DNA from: Oceanobacillus bengalensis
Lineage (GTDB): Bacteria; Bacillota; Bacilli; Bacillales; Amphibacillaceae
Assembly: GCF_003628445.1 (NCBI RefSeq)
Contig: NZ_RBZO01000001.1
Coordinates: 294,558-358,557, forward strand
Length of the DNA stretch: 64,000 nucleotides
Direction of reading: 5' to 3'
Shown: positions 35,544-45,534 of the stretch, piece by piece
Layout of the letters: every line of letters begins with the position of its first letter
How positions within the stretch are numbered: position 1 is the stretch's first letter
Notes under the pieces: model-generated
Seen by the model: only the letters and a program-made list of their open reading frames with translations
Told to the model about the DNA's origin: nothing
Databases searched by the model: none
Translations under genes and position numbers: made by a program

Positions 35544-36065
35544 ATGACAAATTACTTAGATTTTCCAGATTATGAAATGAATCCACTTACATTAGCTATT
35601 GTTGCTGAACAGGATTCGAATGGCGAGCTAATCTCAAAAGTATTAGAAGAAGACATGGAGTATGTAGTTGAATCAACGCCACTATCTATTATTGAATATT
35701 CCTGTAAGTTCTTCGGTTCAAGTTTGAAAGGTAGACAGGAAGGTTCGAGAGACATCTGTGGAATCTCGAATAAAATTCCCATTGCAATTGACCCCTCAAG
35801 TGGAATGTACTTCTTTCCAACAGCTTCCCCGAATAATAGTAAGTGTTCCTGGATTGCTCATTCCCATATTGACAAGATTAAAAAGATACAGAAGCACAGT
35901 ACGGAATTTATATTTAAAAATGGAAATCGAATCGTACTAGATGTTTCATATGGATCTATGTTGAATCAAGTGCAGCGTACAGCACAATATCGGTATTTAC
36001 TAGATAATAGAATTAGGATTTTGCAACAGCAGAAGGGTGAGATGGTTGCAGAGTCTTATTCATAA
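35544..36065 (+). CDS. comK: ComK, competence transcription factor
   Basis: 173 residues. Conserved ComK runs are present: CKFFGSSLKGRQEG at about 53-66, PIAIDPSSGMYFFPT at about 80-94, and CSWIAHSHI at about 101-109. ComK binds K-boxes and switches on DNA-uptake genes in B. subtilis. It is about 19 residues shorter than the B. subtilis protein (192), the loss being at the C-terminus. Its last 53 bp overlap the convergent yhjD. Whether the host is competent cannot be told from the window; Med, a ComK activator, is encoded at 60420. Confidence 0.88.
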   Translation: MTNYLDFPDYEMNPLTLAIVAEQDSNGELISKVLEEDMEYVVESTPLSIIEYSCKFFGSSLKGRQEGSRDICGISNKIPIAIDPSSGMYFFPTASPNNSKCSWIAHSHIDKIKKIQKHSTEFIFKNGNRIVLDVSYGSMLNQVQRTAQYRYLLDNRIRILQQQKGEMVAESYS

Positions 36066-36402
36066 GCTCCTTAATGATTAATTCAACATGCTTTCGAATT
36101 GCAGGATTAAAGAAATTTCTTTTTTCTTCCCTACCACCAGAGAGAAACAAATAGGAAGAAAATGAATCATTTTTATTTACTTTGACAACACGAATATGCA
36201 TATCCTCCATTGTCTTCCTTAATTCTCTACGTTCATTCACTGCTTTCGAAATCATTTTCTCAATCAGGTCATTGTAAGGCTCCTTAATTTTAAAAGCTCC
36301 ACTTTGTATTTGTATGATATCCTGCTTTAATACGACAATAGCCATTGAGAGAAAAAGAAACCTTGATGCTAATTGTAGTTCTTCATCTTTTAGATAACGC
36401 AT
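36013..36402 (-). CDS. yhjD: YhjD-family protein
   Basis: 129 residues, soluble and basic, with FKIKEPYNDLIEKM in the middle and NFFNPAIRKHVELIIKELM near the C-terminus, as in YhjD of Bacillus. Function unknown. Its 3' end overlaps comK by 53 bp on the opposite strand. The last dozen residues (TLQPSHPSAVAKS) appear to be an extension read from the antisense of comK. Confidence 0.7.
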   Translation of the reverse strand: MRYLKDEELQLASRFLFLSMAIVVLKQDIIQIQSGAFKIKEPYNDLIEKMISKAVNERRELRKTMEDMHIRVVKVNKNDSFSSYLFLSGGREEKRNFFNPAIRKHVELIIKELMNKTLQPSHPSAVAKS

Positions 36403-36597
36403 AATAAAACTCCTCTCAAGAGAACATTCGTTCTGTTTATCCTATTATATGCTAAATTGAAACTAAAATTCAACATAAAATACATTTTTTTAGTAAAATG
36501 GAAAAGAAAGTAGCTTTCGTGTATTGATACTATTAAAATTGAAGAGAATGGATAATAGAATAAAGTTTTTCACCTACATAATGAGGAGTTTTACTAT

Positions 36598-37257
36598 ATG
36601 TATCTAATGAACATTACCTTTTCGAATTGGGAAGTAATGCTTGAGAAAGAGGGCGTGGAGTCATTTATTCTACAACTGCTTGATCAATATGAAGGACTAG
36701 GTCCACTTCCAGGGATATTACTTCCATTTATTGAAGCATTTTTACCGTTTTTACCATTGATTGTTTTTGTTATTGGTAACGCTGCGGCATATGGGTTATT
36801 TGAGGGATTTCTATTTTCATGGCTTGGGGCAAGCACAGGAGCAATTACTGTTTTTCTTATTGTACGGCAACTGGCAAATAAGAAGTGGGTAAAGAAATTA
36901 AGGAATAATAAGCAGGTCTCCGCTGTTACGAAATGGGTAGAAAAACGTGGATTTGGACCAATCTTCTTGTTATTGGCTTTTCCTTTTTCTCCTTCAGCGG
37001 TAATTAATGTTGTTGCTGGTCTGTCAAAAGTAAGTATCCAGCAATTTGCATTGGCTGTCTTGTTAGGGAAATCGGTTATGATTTTTTCCATTTCATACGT
37101 AGGTTCAAGTATTATGGAATTTGCTGAAAATCCAATGAAAACCATCGTTGTGATTGTTATTATCTTCTTATTTTGGTTTGTTGGTAAACTTATCGAAAAA
37201 AGACTTCAAAATCGTTCAAAGCATGAAGAAGATTCAAAAATTGAACAAACCAAGTGA
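36598..37257 (+). CDS. yhjE: YhjE, DedA/VTT-family membrane protein
   Basis: 219 residues with four to five membrane or re-entrant segments. The DedA/VTT (SNARE-associated) signature is visible in EAFLPFLPLIVFVIGNAAAYG (two adjoining parts at about 43-63), FSWLGASTGA, and FPFSPSAVINVVAGLS at about 126-141. Related proteins are involved in lipid scrambling or recycling. GAGGAG lies 9 bases before the ATG. Position next to yhjD matches Bacillus. Confidence 0.82.
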   Translation: MYLMNITFSNWEVMLEKEGVESFILQLLDQYEGLGPLPGILLPFIEAFLPFLPLIVFVIGNAAAYGLFEGFLFSWLGASTGAITVFLIVRQLANKKWVKKLRNNKQVSAVTKWVEKRGFGPIFLLLAFPFSPSAVINVVAGLSKVSIQQFALAVLLGKSVMIFSISYVGSSIMEFAENPMKTIVVIVIIFLFWFVGKLIEKRLQNRSKHEEDSKIEQTK

Positions 37258-37447
37258 GCTGTTTTGAAATTTAATAAACAGTTGATATAAGCTGTTGACT
37301 AACGATATTCATTTTGCAAAGATCTTACGTCACAGCTTGTATTAATTACGGGGAATAATAAGAAACAAAACAGTATCTAACTACATGAGAGTTACTATCT
37401 TTGGTAAAATAGAATGATAGAGCTCTTTTTTGAATGGAGGTTTAATG

Positions 37448-40400
37448 ATGGGACTAAGGTTTTTAATAGGAAGGTCAGGAACTGGTAAAAGTGGTCGCAC
37501 ATTTGATGAAATAAAAGAAAAACTTATTGAAGATCCCTTAGGGAAGCCTATTCTTTATATTGTTCCTGATCAAATGACGTTCGGACAAGAATATGCTTTG
37601 TTTCATGATAGTGAATTACCTGGTAGTATTAGAGCACAAGTAGTGAGCTTTTCCCGCCTTGCATGGCGAATCCTGCAAGAAACTGGGGGAGGAACAAAGC
37701 AGTCTATTAGCTCAATTGGTATTCAAATGATGCTACGTAAAATTATTGAAGAAAAACAAGGGGAATGGCATACATTTCAAAAAGCAATGGAAAAGCATGG
37801 ATTCCTACATCAATTAGAAGAAATGATAACTGAATTTAAACGTTATCAAGTAACACCAGAAGTGCTCCATTTGCAAATTGAACATATGAAAAATATTGTA
37901 CATAAAGAACCGAAAGAACAGGCACTAACACAAAAATTAGAAGATCTATTGTATGTCTATGAAAGGCTCACAATAGCACTTGCAGGTCAGTATGTTGATA
38001 GTGAAGATAGCTTGCAATTACTTGCGGACAAGATAAGTGAGACAAGCTTCTTAGATGGTGCTGATATTTATTTTGATGGATTTCACCGTTTTACGCCGAA
38101 AGAATTACTCGTGGTTGAACAACTATTGAAAAAGTGTAATTCTGTAACAGTCACATTGACATTAGAAAATCCTGAAGAAGCACTAAATGAACTCGATTTA
38201 TTTTACCAAACAACGGAAACCTATCATGTACTCGGGCAAATAGCTTATGAAAACAACATTCCATTGGATGAGACAATTGTACTCAAACCAGAGAATGGGA
38301 AATTTAAGAACCGTGCCTATTTTGCTCATTTAGAGAGGTATTTTAACGTGCGACCTGCACCCGAATATAAAGGTTCTGTACCTATCCAAATTGCTGAGGC
38401 TGTACATCCACGTGCTGAAGTAGAAGGGGTAGCCCAGGAAATCTTGCGCCTCGTACGTGACAGTAATTATCGATATCGAGATATGGCTGTATTTATAAGG
38501 CAAACAGATGTATATCATGATCTCATTAAGACGGTTTTTGAAGATCATAATATTCCTGTTTTTATTGATGAAAAAAGAAATATGTTAAATCATTCACTCA
38601 TCGAATTTATTCGTTCCCTTTTAGATATTGTTGATGGAAATTGGCGGTATGATGCGATTTTTCGTGTGTTAAAAACAGGTTTCATACCAGTCAGTGATGA
38701 CGAATATCCACTCACAAATGATGCCATTGATGAGTTAGAAAATTATGTGTTAGAGTATGGCATTCGCGGAAGAAATCGTTGGTTCAGTAAAGAAGAGTGG
38801 AAGTTCGAGCGATTCCGCGGATTTGATAAGGCGGTACAAACAAATTATGAGAAAGAAACACAAAAGCGGATCAATCAGTATCGCAAACAGGTCGTTAGCG
38901 CATTACAACCTTTCGATGAAAAAATTCGCAAGGCAAAATCAATTAAAGAATTATGTGAGGTTACCTATCTTTTATTAGAAGAACTAGGAGCAAGTAAACG
39001 TTTAGAGGAAATAAGACAGCATTTCGATGAGAACGGACAATTGGAAAAGGGAAGAGAGCAGGAACAGGTTTGGAATGCTATCATTCAATTATTTGATGAA
39101 ATGGTAGAAATGGCAGGTGTTGAGAAGATGTCCCTGGCAACCTTCCGAACAACACTTGATGCAGGGTTTGAAACATTACAATTCTCTCATGTCCCACCAA
39201 GTATTGATCATGTTATTGTCGGAAGTGTCGATCGCTCGAGAATGAGTGGTATTAAATCTGCATTTTTACTCGGTGTAAATGATGGTGTTTGGCCGATGAA
39301 ACCAAAAGCTGACGGGATGATTAATGAAGAAGAGCGGGATTTATTGGCCGGAGAAGGAATACAGCTTGCTGATACTAGTAAACGACAATTACTTGATGAT
39401 TGGTTTTATATGTATTTAGCCTTTACATCTGCTAAGGATAACTTATGGGTTAGTTATCCATTAAGTGATAAAGAGGGTAAAGCAAAGATGCCATCACAGT
39501 TAATTAAACGAATAGAGGATTTATTTCCATCCTGTTCGAATCACCTGTTGTTACAGGACCCAGAAGAATTAGTTGATGCGAATCGGTTCATTACTACCCC
39601 TATGAAGACAAGGTCGGCACTGACTGCACAACTTGCACGTTCAAGGAAGGGTTATCCTGTAGCCGATGTTTGGTGGCATGTATTTAACTGGTATGTAACA
39701 AACCATCCTAAACAAAGTACAACCTATAAAATTTTACAGAGCTTGTACTATCAAAATATACCGAAAGACTTAAAAACAGAAACAGTAGAGCAATTATATC
39801 CAAAAGAAATAAAGGCTAGTGTTAGTAGATTAGAGTCTTACTTCCGATGTTCCTATCAGCATTTTGCTCAGTATAGCTTGAAATTGGATGAACGGAAAAC
39901 ATATAAATTGGATGCTCCAGACATAGGGATGCTTTTCCATGAAGCTATCAAAATTATTACAGAATGGATTGGGGAAGATGGTAGAGATTTCTCTCAGTTA
40001 AACCAAAAAGACGCAACAGGCTATGCTTCGAGAGCGGTAAACAGTCTTGCTCCTATTTTGCAACATCAAATATTACACAGTTCAAATCGCTATAAATATA
40101 TTAGTCAAAAGCTTCAAGATATTATTGCACGTGCTACATTTATTTTGAGTGAGCAGGCAAGACAAAGTAATTTTTCCCCTGTCGGTTTGGAGCTAGGATT
40201 TGGTGATGGAGAGACATTACCCCCATTATCCATGAAACTTCCAAATGGGTTTGAACTATTGCTACGAGGAAGAATTGACCGTGTTGATAAGGCAACGAAT
40301 ATGGATGACCTTTATCTTAGAATTATAGACTATAAATCAAGCTCGAAAGGATTAAATTTGCTTGATGTTTATTACGGACTGGCATTACAAATGCTAGCGT

Positions 40401-40939
40401 ATTTAGATGTCGTACTTACAAACTCAGAAAAGTGGTTAAAGAAAAAGGCAACACCAGCTGGGGTACTTTATTTCCATGTGCATAACCCAATGCTTTCGAA
40501 AAACACCAAAATAAGTATCGATGATATTGAAAAAGAAATTTTTAAAAAGTACAAAATGAAGGGACTATTGCTGTCCGATGAAGAAATTGTAACGATGATG
40601 GATACGTCCATTGGAAAAAGCAGTAGTATTGTACCTGCTGGTATAAAGAGAGATGGAACGTTTGATGCAAAATCAAAAGTAGCAAGTGAAGAGACGTTTA
40701 CAAGTTTGCAAAAGCATATTCATCATTTAATGCAGGATGCGGGTAGCGATATCACAACTGGTGGCGTCCATTTAAACCCCTACCAGCATAAAAATAATAT
40801 CGCGTGTACGTATTGTCCATTTCTCTCAGTTTGTCAATTTGATCCTATTTTAGAGGAAAATGATTATCGAAAATTGAAGGACATGAAAGATGAGGAAATT
40901 CTAAGAAAAATAAATGAGGAGGTGGATATAGATGGTTAG
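37448..40939 (+). CDS. addB: AddB, ATP-dependent nuclease subunit B
   Basis: 1163 residues from ATG 37448, 7 bases after GGAGG (ATG 37445 also possible). N-terminal Walker A LIGRSGTGKSG at about 6-16; inactive helicase-like core; C-terminal nuclease with GRIDRVD and IDYKSS (PD-(D/E)XK type). Four Cys for the iron-sulfur pin are present: one in YFRCSYQHF and three in CTYCPFLSVC. AddAB processes double-strand ends to load RecA at Chi sites. Overlaps addA by 8 bp. Confidence 0.95.
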   Translation: MGLRFLIGRSGTGKSGRTFDEIKEKLIEDPLGKPILYIVPDQMTFGQEYALFHDSELPGSIRAQVVSFSRLAWRILQETGGGTKQSISSIGIQMMLRKIIEEKQGEWHTFQKAMEKHGFLHQLEEMITEFKRYQVTPEVLHLQIEHMKNIVHKEPKEQALTQKLEDLLYVYERLTIALAGQYVDSEDSLQLLADKISETSFLDGADIYFDGFHRFTPKELLVVEQLLKKCNSVTVTLTLENPEEALNELDLFYQTTETYHVLGQIAYENNIPLDETIVLKPENGKFKNRAYFAHLERYFNVRPAPEYKGSVPIQIAEAVHPRAEVEGVAQEILRLVRDSNYRYRDMAVFIRQTDVYHDLIKTVFEDHNIPVFIDEKRNMLNHSLIEFIRSLLDIVDGNWRYDAIFRVLKTGFIPVSDDEYPLTNDAIDELENYVLEYGIRGRNRWFSKEEWKFERFRGFDKAVQTNYEKETQKRINQYRKQVVSALQPFDEKIRKAKSIKELCEVTYLLLEELGASKRLEEIRQHFDENGQLEKGREQEQVWNAIIQLFDEMVEMAGVEKMSLATFRTTLDAGFETLQFSHVPPSIDHVIVGSVDRSRMSGIKSAFLLGVNDGVWPMKPKADGMINEEERDLLAGEGIQLADTSKRQLLDDWFYMYLAFTSAKDNLWVSYPLSDKEGKAKMPSQLIKRIEDLFPSCSNHLLLQDPEELVDANRFITTPMKTRSALTAQLARSRKGYPVADVWWHVFNWYVTNHPKQSTTYKILQSLYYQNIPKDLKTETVEQLYPKEIKASVSRLESYFRCSYQHFAQYSLKLDERKTYKLDAPDIGMLFHEAIKIITEWIGEDGRDFSQLNQKDATGYASRAVNSLAPILQHQILHSSNRYKYISQKLQDIIARATFILSEQARQSNFSPVGLELGFGDGETLPPLSMKLPNGFELLLRGRIDRVDKATNMDDLYLRIIDYKSSSKGLNLLDVYYGLALQMLAYLDVVLTNSEKWLKKKATPAGVLYFHVHNPMLSKNTKISIDDIEKEIFKKYKMKGLLLSDEEIVTMMDTSIGKSSSIVPAGIKRDGTFDAKSKVASEETFTSLQKHIHHLMQDAGSDITTGGVHLNPYQHKNNIACTYCPFLSVCQFDPILEENDYRKLKDMKDEEILRKINEEVDIDG

Positions 40940-43900
40940 TTGGACAAAGGAACAAGAAGAAGCAATCTATACAGATGGTAGGGATATTCTTGTTGCAGCG
41001 GCGGCAGGGTCTGGAAAAACAGCAGTACTTGTTGAAAGGATTATCCAGAAGTTGCTAAAAAGAGATCAGCCAGTAGATATTGACTCCTTATTAGTTGTAA
41101 CGTTTACGAATGCTGCTGCACAGGAAATGAGAAATCGGGTAGGAGTAGCGCTTGAGAAAGCGTTAGATCAAAATCCAGCTTCTAATCATTTGAAAAAACA
41201 GCTTTCCTTATTACAACGCGCATCCATTTCGACCTTGCATTCTTTTTGTTTAGATGTAGTCAAAAAGTATTCGTATTTACTTGATATTGACCCTGCATTT
41301 CGAATTGCAGATGATATGGAAGCCGATTTACTGAAGCAGGAAGTGTTGGATGACTTATTTGAAGAGTGGTATGGTCTAGAAGGAGAGGCATTGGAGCAAT
41401 TTTTTGAGGTTGTCGACCGTTTCTCTAGTGACAGAAGCGACCTGGAAGTAGAGAATGTCATCCGAGATTTATATACATTTAGTGAGCAAAACCCTCAGCC
41501 GAATACATGGCTTGATTCGTTAGCAGAAAGCTATGATGTTCCAGAAGATTGGAAGGAAGATGACTTAACGTGGTTATCTTTAGTGAAACGAGAGGTTCAA
41601 AATCAATTTCAAGCCATGGAACAAGAAATGAGCCTTGCACTCGAAGTAACAAGAGAAAGTGATGGACCTTATCAATACGCGGAGACAATCGACCAAGACA
41701 TCTTGCTACTCGAAGCAGCATCTAAGTACATGCATTCTTGGGATGAGCTTCAGCGGTTTATGTCAGATAAAGAAAATGATTTTGGAAGGTTATCAAGCAA
41801 AAAGCAAGATTGCGATGAAACGAAACAAGAGAAGGTAAAAACCTTAAGAAATAGTTATAAAAAGCGATTTAAAAATATGAAGGATACATGGTTTAGCCGT
41901 AATTTACAAAGCCATATTGAAGATATAAGTGAGCTGGCACCTGTTATTCACAAACTCACTGACTTAGTAAAACAATTTGCTGAGAAATTTAGTGAACAAA
42001 AGCGTGAACGAGCAATTGTTGATTTCTCAGACCTTGAACATCTTTGTTTGCAGCTATTAGTGGATGAAAGCTCAACGAAAGAAGAAATCATTCCATCAAA
42101 TGTTGCACTTCATTTTCAGAAACAATTTAGTGAAGTTCTTGTAGATGAGTATCAGGATACGAATCTTGTACAAGAGACCATTCTTCGTCTTGTAAGTGAT
42201 CAAACAGGTCCTGGGAATCGGTTCATGGTTGGTGACGTAAAGCAAAGTATTTACCGTTTCCGGCATGCAGAACCAACCCTCTTTATTCAAAAGTATAAGC
42301 AGTTTGAAAAGGAAGAAAGCGAAGGAAAGCGAATTGACTTGGCAAATAACTTCCGCAGTAGAGAGCATGTGTTAATCGGTGCAAATTATATCTTTAGACA
42401 GATTCTTAATGAAGAATTAGGGGATATTGATTACGACGAAAAAGCAGAATTGATTTATGGAAATAAAACATACGATGAACTGCCATTTACTGAACCTTTT
42501 CCTGAACTCGTCATCATTGACCGTGAAAAGCCAGAGGAATCTGAAGATGTTTCTAAGGAAGAGGAGAGTTTTCAGGATTTAGAAAAAGCGCAAATCGAGG
42601 CAAGAGCATACGCTGACAAAATAAAAACATGGATCGGTAACAATGAAACAAAGTCTCCATTACAAGTTTTCGATAAAGAAACAGGAATTGGACGTGATGT
42701 TCAGTACCGGGATATTGTGATTTTGCTTCGTTCGATGACATGGGCACCAACAATTGTAGACGAGTTGAAAAAGCAAGGAATTCCTGTTTATGCCGAGCTT
42801 TCTACAGGATATTTTGATGCAATTGAAGTGAAAATCATGGTTAGTCTGCTCAAAGTTATTGATAATCCCAGACAAGACATAGCGCTAGCATCCGTATTAA
42901 AATCGCCAATTGTTGGATTGTCTGAAAATGAGCTAGCAGAAATTCGTTTGGCAGATAAATATAATACCTATTACGATGCCATGAAGAAATATTACAAGGA
43001 AAACACCAATGAAACTGCAGAAAAACTATCTGGTTTTCTGGAACAATTAGATGCATTTCGTTTAGCTTCAAGACAAGGGGCATTGTCAGAACTGATTGGG
43101 GATATATATCGCGAGACTGGATATTATGATTTTGTCGGTGGAATGCCTGGTGGAAGACAACGGCAGGCTAATTTACGTGCCCTTTATGACAGAGCAAGAG
43201 GATATGAATCTACATCATTCCGTGGGTTGTTCCGATTTTTGCGGTTCATTGAGAGGATGGAAGAGCGTGGAGATGACCTTGGTGCTGCACGCGCTTTAAG
43301 TGAGCAAGAAGACGTTGTTCGTATCATGACAATTCATAAAAGCAAAGGCTTAGAATTTCCAGTTGTTATCCTGGGGGCAATTGATAAGCAATTCAATATG
43401 CGCGATTTAAATGAGAAATATTTACTGCATAAAGATTTAGGTTTTGCAAGTAAATATATTGATCCTGTAAAAAGAATTACGTATCCAACATTATATTATC
43501 AAGCATTGCAAGCCGAGAAAAAACGCGAAGCATTGGCTGAGGAAATGCGTGTTCTATATGTTGCGCTGACCCGTCCGAAAGAAAAACTTGTTATGATTGG
43601 TAGTGTTGCCTCCTTAGCAAAAAAATTAGAAAAATGGCAGAAAATGGTTGATCATTCGGAATGGATCTTACCAGCGTACTTTAGAATGGAAGCAAAATCC
43701 TATATAGATTGGATTGGTCCTGCATTAATGCGCCATCAGGATAGTAATGTACTAAGGTCAGAGGAACTGAAGGATGTTGTTTTAAAAGAAATACAGATAG
43801 ACCCATCAAAATGGGATATTAAGGCTATCCATGCAAGTACGTTTGCGAATTTGGAAGAGGAGTCAATTGATTCTGATATTAAATTGAAGGATAAAATTAA

Positions 43901-44672
43901 TAACTGGGAGCTGATGGATATAGAGGACGTGTCGTTGGAACAAGCAGTTCATGAACGATTATCCTACGTCTATCCATATGAAATGGCTGCGAAATCCCGA
44001 GCAAAACAATCGGTAACAGAAATTAAACGTAGGTCGCAATTGGCCGATGAATATAGTGATAATCAGTTCGTTAAACCTTTTTCAGCACCAATTGTAAAAC
44101 GACCTAACTTTATGCAAAAGGAAAAGATTGTAACAGCAGCTGAAAAAGGAACTGCAATGCATACTGTTATGCAACATTTGCCAATGAAGGATGTGCTGGA
44201 TGCTCGGCAAATTGAAATCTATTTAGAAGAATTCGTTGAGAAAGAAATATTGACGAGGCAGGAAGCAGAAATCATTGATATCGGGGCAATCGAGAAGTTT
44301 TTTGAGACGGAAATTGCAACCCTTATTATTCGTGAGCAGGCAGCTATAAAGCGTGAGGTACCGTTTAGTCTAACCTTACCTGCGAGTGATGTTTATTCTA
44401 TATGGAGTGGGGAAGATGAGAGGGTATTGATCCAAGGGGTTATTGATTGTCTGATACCTACAGAAGACGGATGGATTCTCCTTGATTACAAGTCAGATGC
44501 CATTTTTGAAGACGTTACAGATAAGGTGAAACAGAAGTTAATGAAAAGATATGAGACGCAAGTAAATCTGTACCGCCATGCAATAGAACAAATTACGAAA
44601 AAACCAGTAAAAGCAGCGTATCTTTACTTCTTTGCAAAGCAGTTGGAATTGGAAGTGGCAAAGAAAAGTTAA
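40932..44672 (+). CDS. addA: AddA, ATP-dependent helicase/nuclease subunit A
   Basis: 1246 residues. UvrD-type helicase motifs: Walker A AAAGSGKTAVL at about 22-32, VDEYQDTN in motif II, FMVGDVKQSIYRFR in motif III, NNFRSR in motif IV, and VALTRPKEKL in motif VI. A C-terminal PD-(D/E)XK nuclease has GVIDCLI and LLDYKSDA. It supplies the motor and the nuclease for the 3' strand in AddAB. Starts 8 bp inside addB. In B. subtilis sbcD and sbcC follow; here gerPF follows instead. Confidence 0.95.
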   Translation: MVSWTKEQEEAIYTDGRDILVAAAAGSGKTAVLVERIIQKLLKRDQPVDIDSLLVVTFTNAAAQEMRNRVGVALEKALDQNPASNHLKKQLSLLQRASISTLHSFCLDVVKKYSYLLDIDPAFRIADDMEADLLKQEVLDDLFEEWYGLEGEALEQFFEVVDRFSSDRSDLEVENVIRDLYTFSEQNPQPNTWLDSLAESYDVPEDWKEDDLTWLSLVKREVQNQFQAMEQEMSLALEVTRESDGPYQYAETIDQDILLLEAASKYMHSWDELQRFMSDKENDFGRLSSKKQDCDETKQEKVKTLRNSYKKRFKNMKDTWFSRNLQSHIEDISELAPVIHKLTDLVKQFAEKFSEQKRERAIVDFSDLEHLCLQLLVDESSTKEEIIPSNVALHFQKQFSEVLVDEYQDTNLVQETILRLVSDQTGPGNRFMVGDVKQSIYRFRHAEPTLFIQKYKQFEKEESEGKRIDLANNFRSREHVLIGANYIFRQILNEELGDIDYDEKAELIYGNKTYDELPFTEPFPELVIIDREKPEESEDVSKEEESFQDLEKAQIEARAYADKIKTWIGNNETKSPLQVFDKETGIGRDVQYRDIVILLRSMTWAPTIVDELKKQGIPVYAELSTGYFDAIEVKIMVSLLKVIDNPRQDIALASVLKSPIVGLSENELAEIRLADKYNTYYDAMKKYYKENTNETAEKLSGFLEQLDAFRLASRQGALSELIGDIYRETGYYDFVGGMPGGRQRQANLRALYDRARGYESTSFRGLFRFLRFIERMEERGDDLGAARALSEQEDVVRIMTIHKSKGLEFPVVILGAIDKQFNMRDLNEKYLLHKDLGFASKYIDPVKRITYPTLYYQALQAEKKREALAEEMRVLYVALTRPKEKLVMIGSVASLAKKLEKWQKMVDHSEWILPAYFRMEAKSYIDWIGPALMRHQDSNVLRSEELKDVVLKEIQIDPSKWDIKAIHASTFANLEEESIDSDIKLKDKINNWELMDIEDVSLEQAVHERLSYVYPYEMAAKSRAKQSVTEIKRRSQLADEYSDNQFVKPFSAPIVKRPNFMQKEKIVTAAEKGTAMHTVMQHLPMKDVLDARQIEIYLEEFVEKEILTRQEAEIIDIGAIEKFFETEIATLIIREQAAIKREVPFSLTLPASDVYSIWSGEDERVLIQGVIDCLIPTEDGWILLDYKSDAIFEDVTDKVKQKLMKRYETQVNLYRHAIEQITKKPVKAAYLYFFAKQLELEVAKKS

Positions 44673-44694
44673 TTCGTAGAGCTTGCGTGTATTT

Positions 44695-44789
44695 GTGAAC
44701 TTTAGCGATTTGATTGTGAACTTCGGCGAAAATAATGTGAACATCAGCGACTCTACTGTGAACTTTGGCGAAAACAATGCGAATATCAT
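44695..44789 (-). repeat. Array of 21-bp tandem repeats behind addA
   Basis: Units of exactly 21 bp begin with GTGAAC at 44695, 44716, 44737 and 44758, plus a decayed partial unit to 44789 (GCGAAT). Each unit carries GTGAAC then an AGCGA/GGCGA core about 9 bases in. It is the reverse complement of the repeat type at 29329-29433. Confidence 0.86.
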
Positions 44790-44793
44790 ATAC

Positions 44794-44828
44794 AAAAAAG
44801 CCAGCCTAATTAAGGCTGGCTTTCTTTG
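44794..44828. terminator. Bidirectional terminator between addA and gerPF
   Basis: GCCAGCC pairs with GGCTGGC around TAATTAA, with T-runs on both strands. Confidence 0.87.
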
Positions 44829-44831
44829 TCG

Positions 44832-45050
44832 CTATGCATTCCCCACGACATTCTGATCGCTAGCATCGGGGTCAAGCGTTCTAGTAGCACTATATCCAGT
44901 GTTCGTATTAATAAAATCACCTGTATTGAGTCCACCAGATCCAGCATTGGTTTTAGAAGTGCTTTTTGGAGATAAATAGAATGCATCACCAAAGTTTATT
45001 ACACCACCACCAACACTGTTTATTTTTATTGGACCAACGATAGATGGCAT
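44832..45050 (-). CDS. gerPF: GerPF, spore germination protein
   Basis: 72 residues from ATG 45050; AAGGTG lies upstream and an in-frame GTG at 45059 falls inside that site. Gly/Asn/Ser-rich, with the GerPA/GerPF signature NFGDAFYLSPKSTSKTN and GLNTGDFI. GerP proteins act in the inner spore coat and let germinants reach their receptors. Last gene of gerPA-F. Confidence 0.9.
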   Translation of the reverse strand: MPSIVGPIKINSVGGGVINFGDAFYLSPKSTSKTNAGSGGLNTGDFINTNTGYSATRTLDPDASDQNVVGNA

Positions 45051-45104
45051 GATAAACACCTTCCTCTTAAGATTAACATATGAAAGAATATAGGTATTGT
45101 TGCC

Positions 45105-45470
45105 TTAATCTTCCTCTAGCATACGAAAGTGTTTAATTCGAGAATCTGCTCTGATGTGATTCATGTTACCAATTTGGAGGACAGACGAACTACTAACACC
45201 GATTGCTGCAATTTGTTGAACGTAAATATCCTCGTTATGGTTATAGGTTTTTTTGATAACAGTTGATTTCAAATTAGGCCACTTTGCTCTCCGATTGAAA
45301 AGCAAATAATCATCAAAATCCAAATCCAAGTTTGCTAGTGTCCCTTCCTTTTGAACGGCAATTGCTTTTGTTTTGATATTTGATTGATTCGAATCACCAA
45401 TATTAAATATTGCACTGTTAGAAATGGCAGTAACCCGAATGTTGTTAACGATAGATGTACGCTTATTCAT
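45105..45470 (-). CDS. gerPE: GerPE, spore germination protein
   Basis: 121 residues. It carries the GerP motif twice: SNSAIFNIGDS at about 17-27 and SSSSVLQIGN at about 93-102. AAGAGGAT precedes the ATG. Upstream, where gerPD should follow closely, a 474-bp repeat element intervenes, so expression from the gerP promoter must read through it or depend on another promoter. Confidence 0.88.
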   Translation of the reverse strand: MNKRTSIVNNIRVTAISNSAIFNIGDSNQSNIKTKAIAVQKEGTLANLDLDFDDYLLFNRRAKWPNLKSTVIKKTYNHNEDIYVQQIAAIGVSSSSVLQIGNMNHIRADSRIKHFRMLEED

Positions 45471-45534
45471 GAATAATCCTCTTTTCCTAAATCTGTTTTC
45501 TAGAAGATTTTTCAGCTTTTTAAAGATTATCTAG

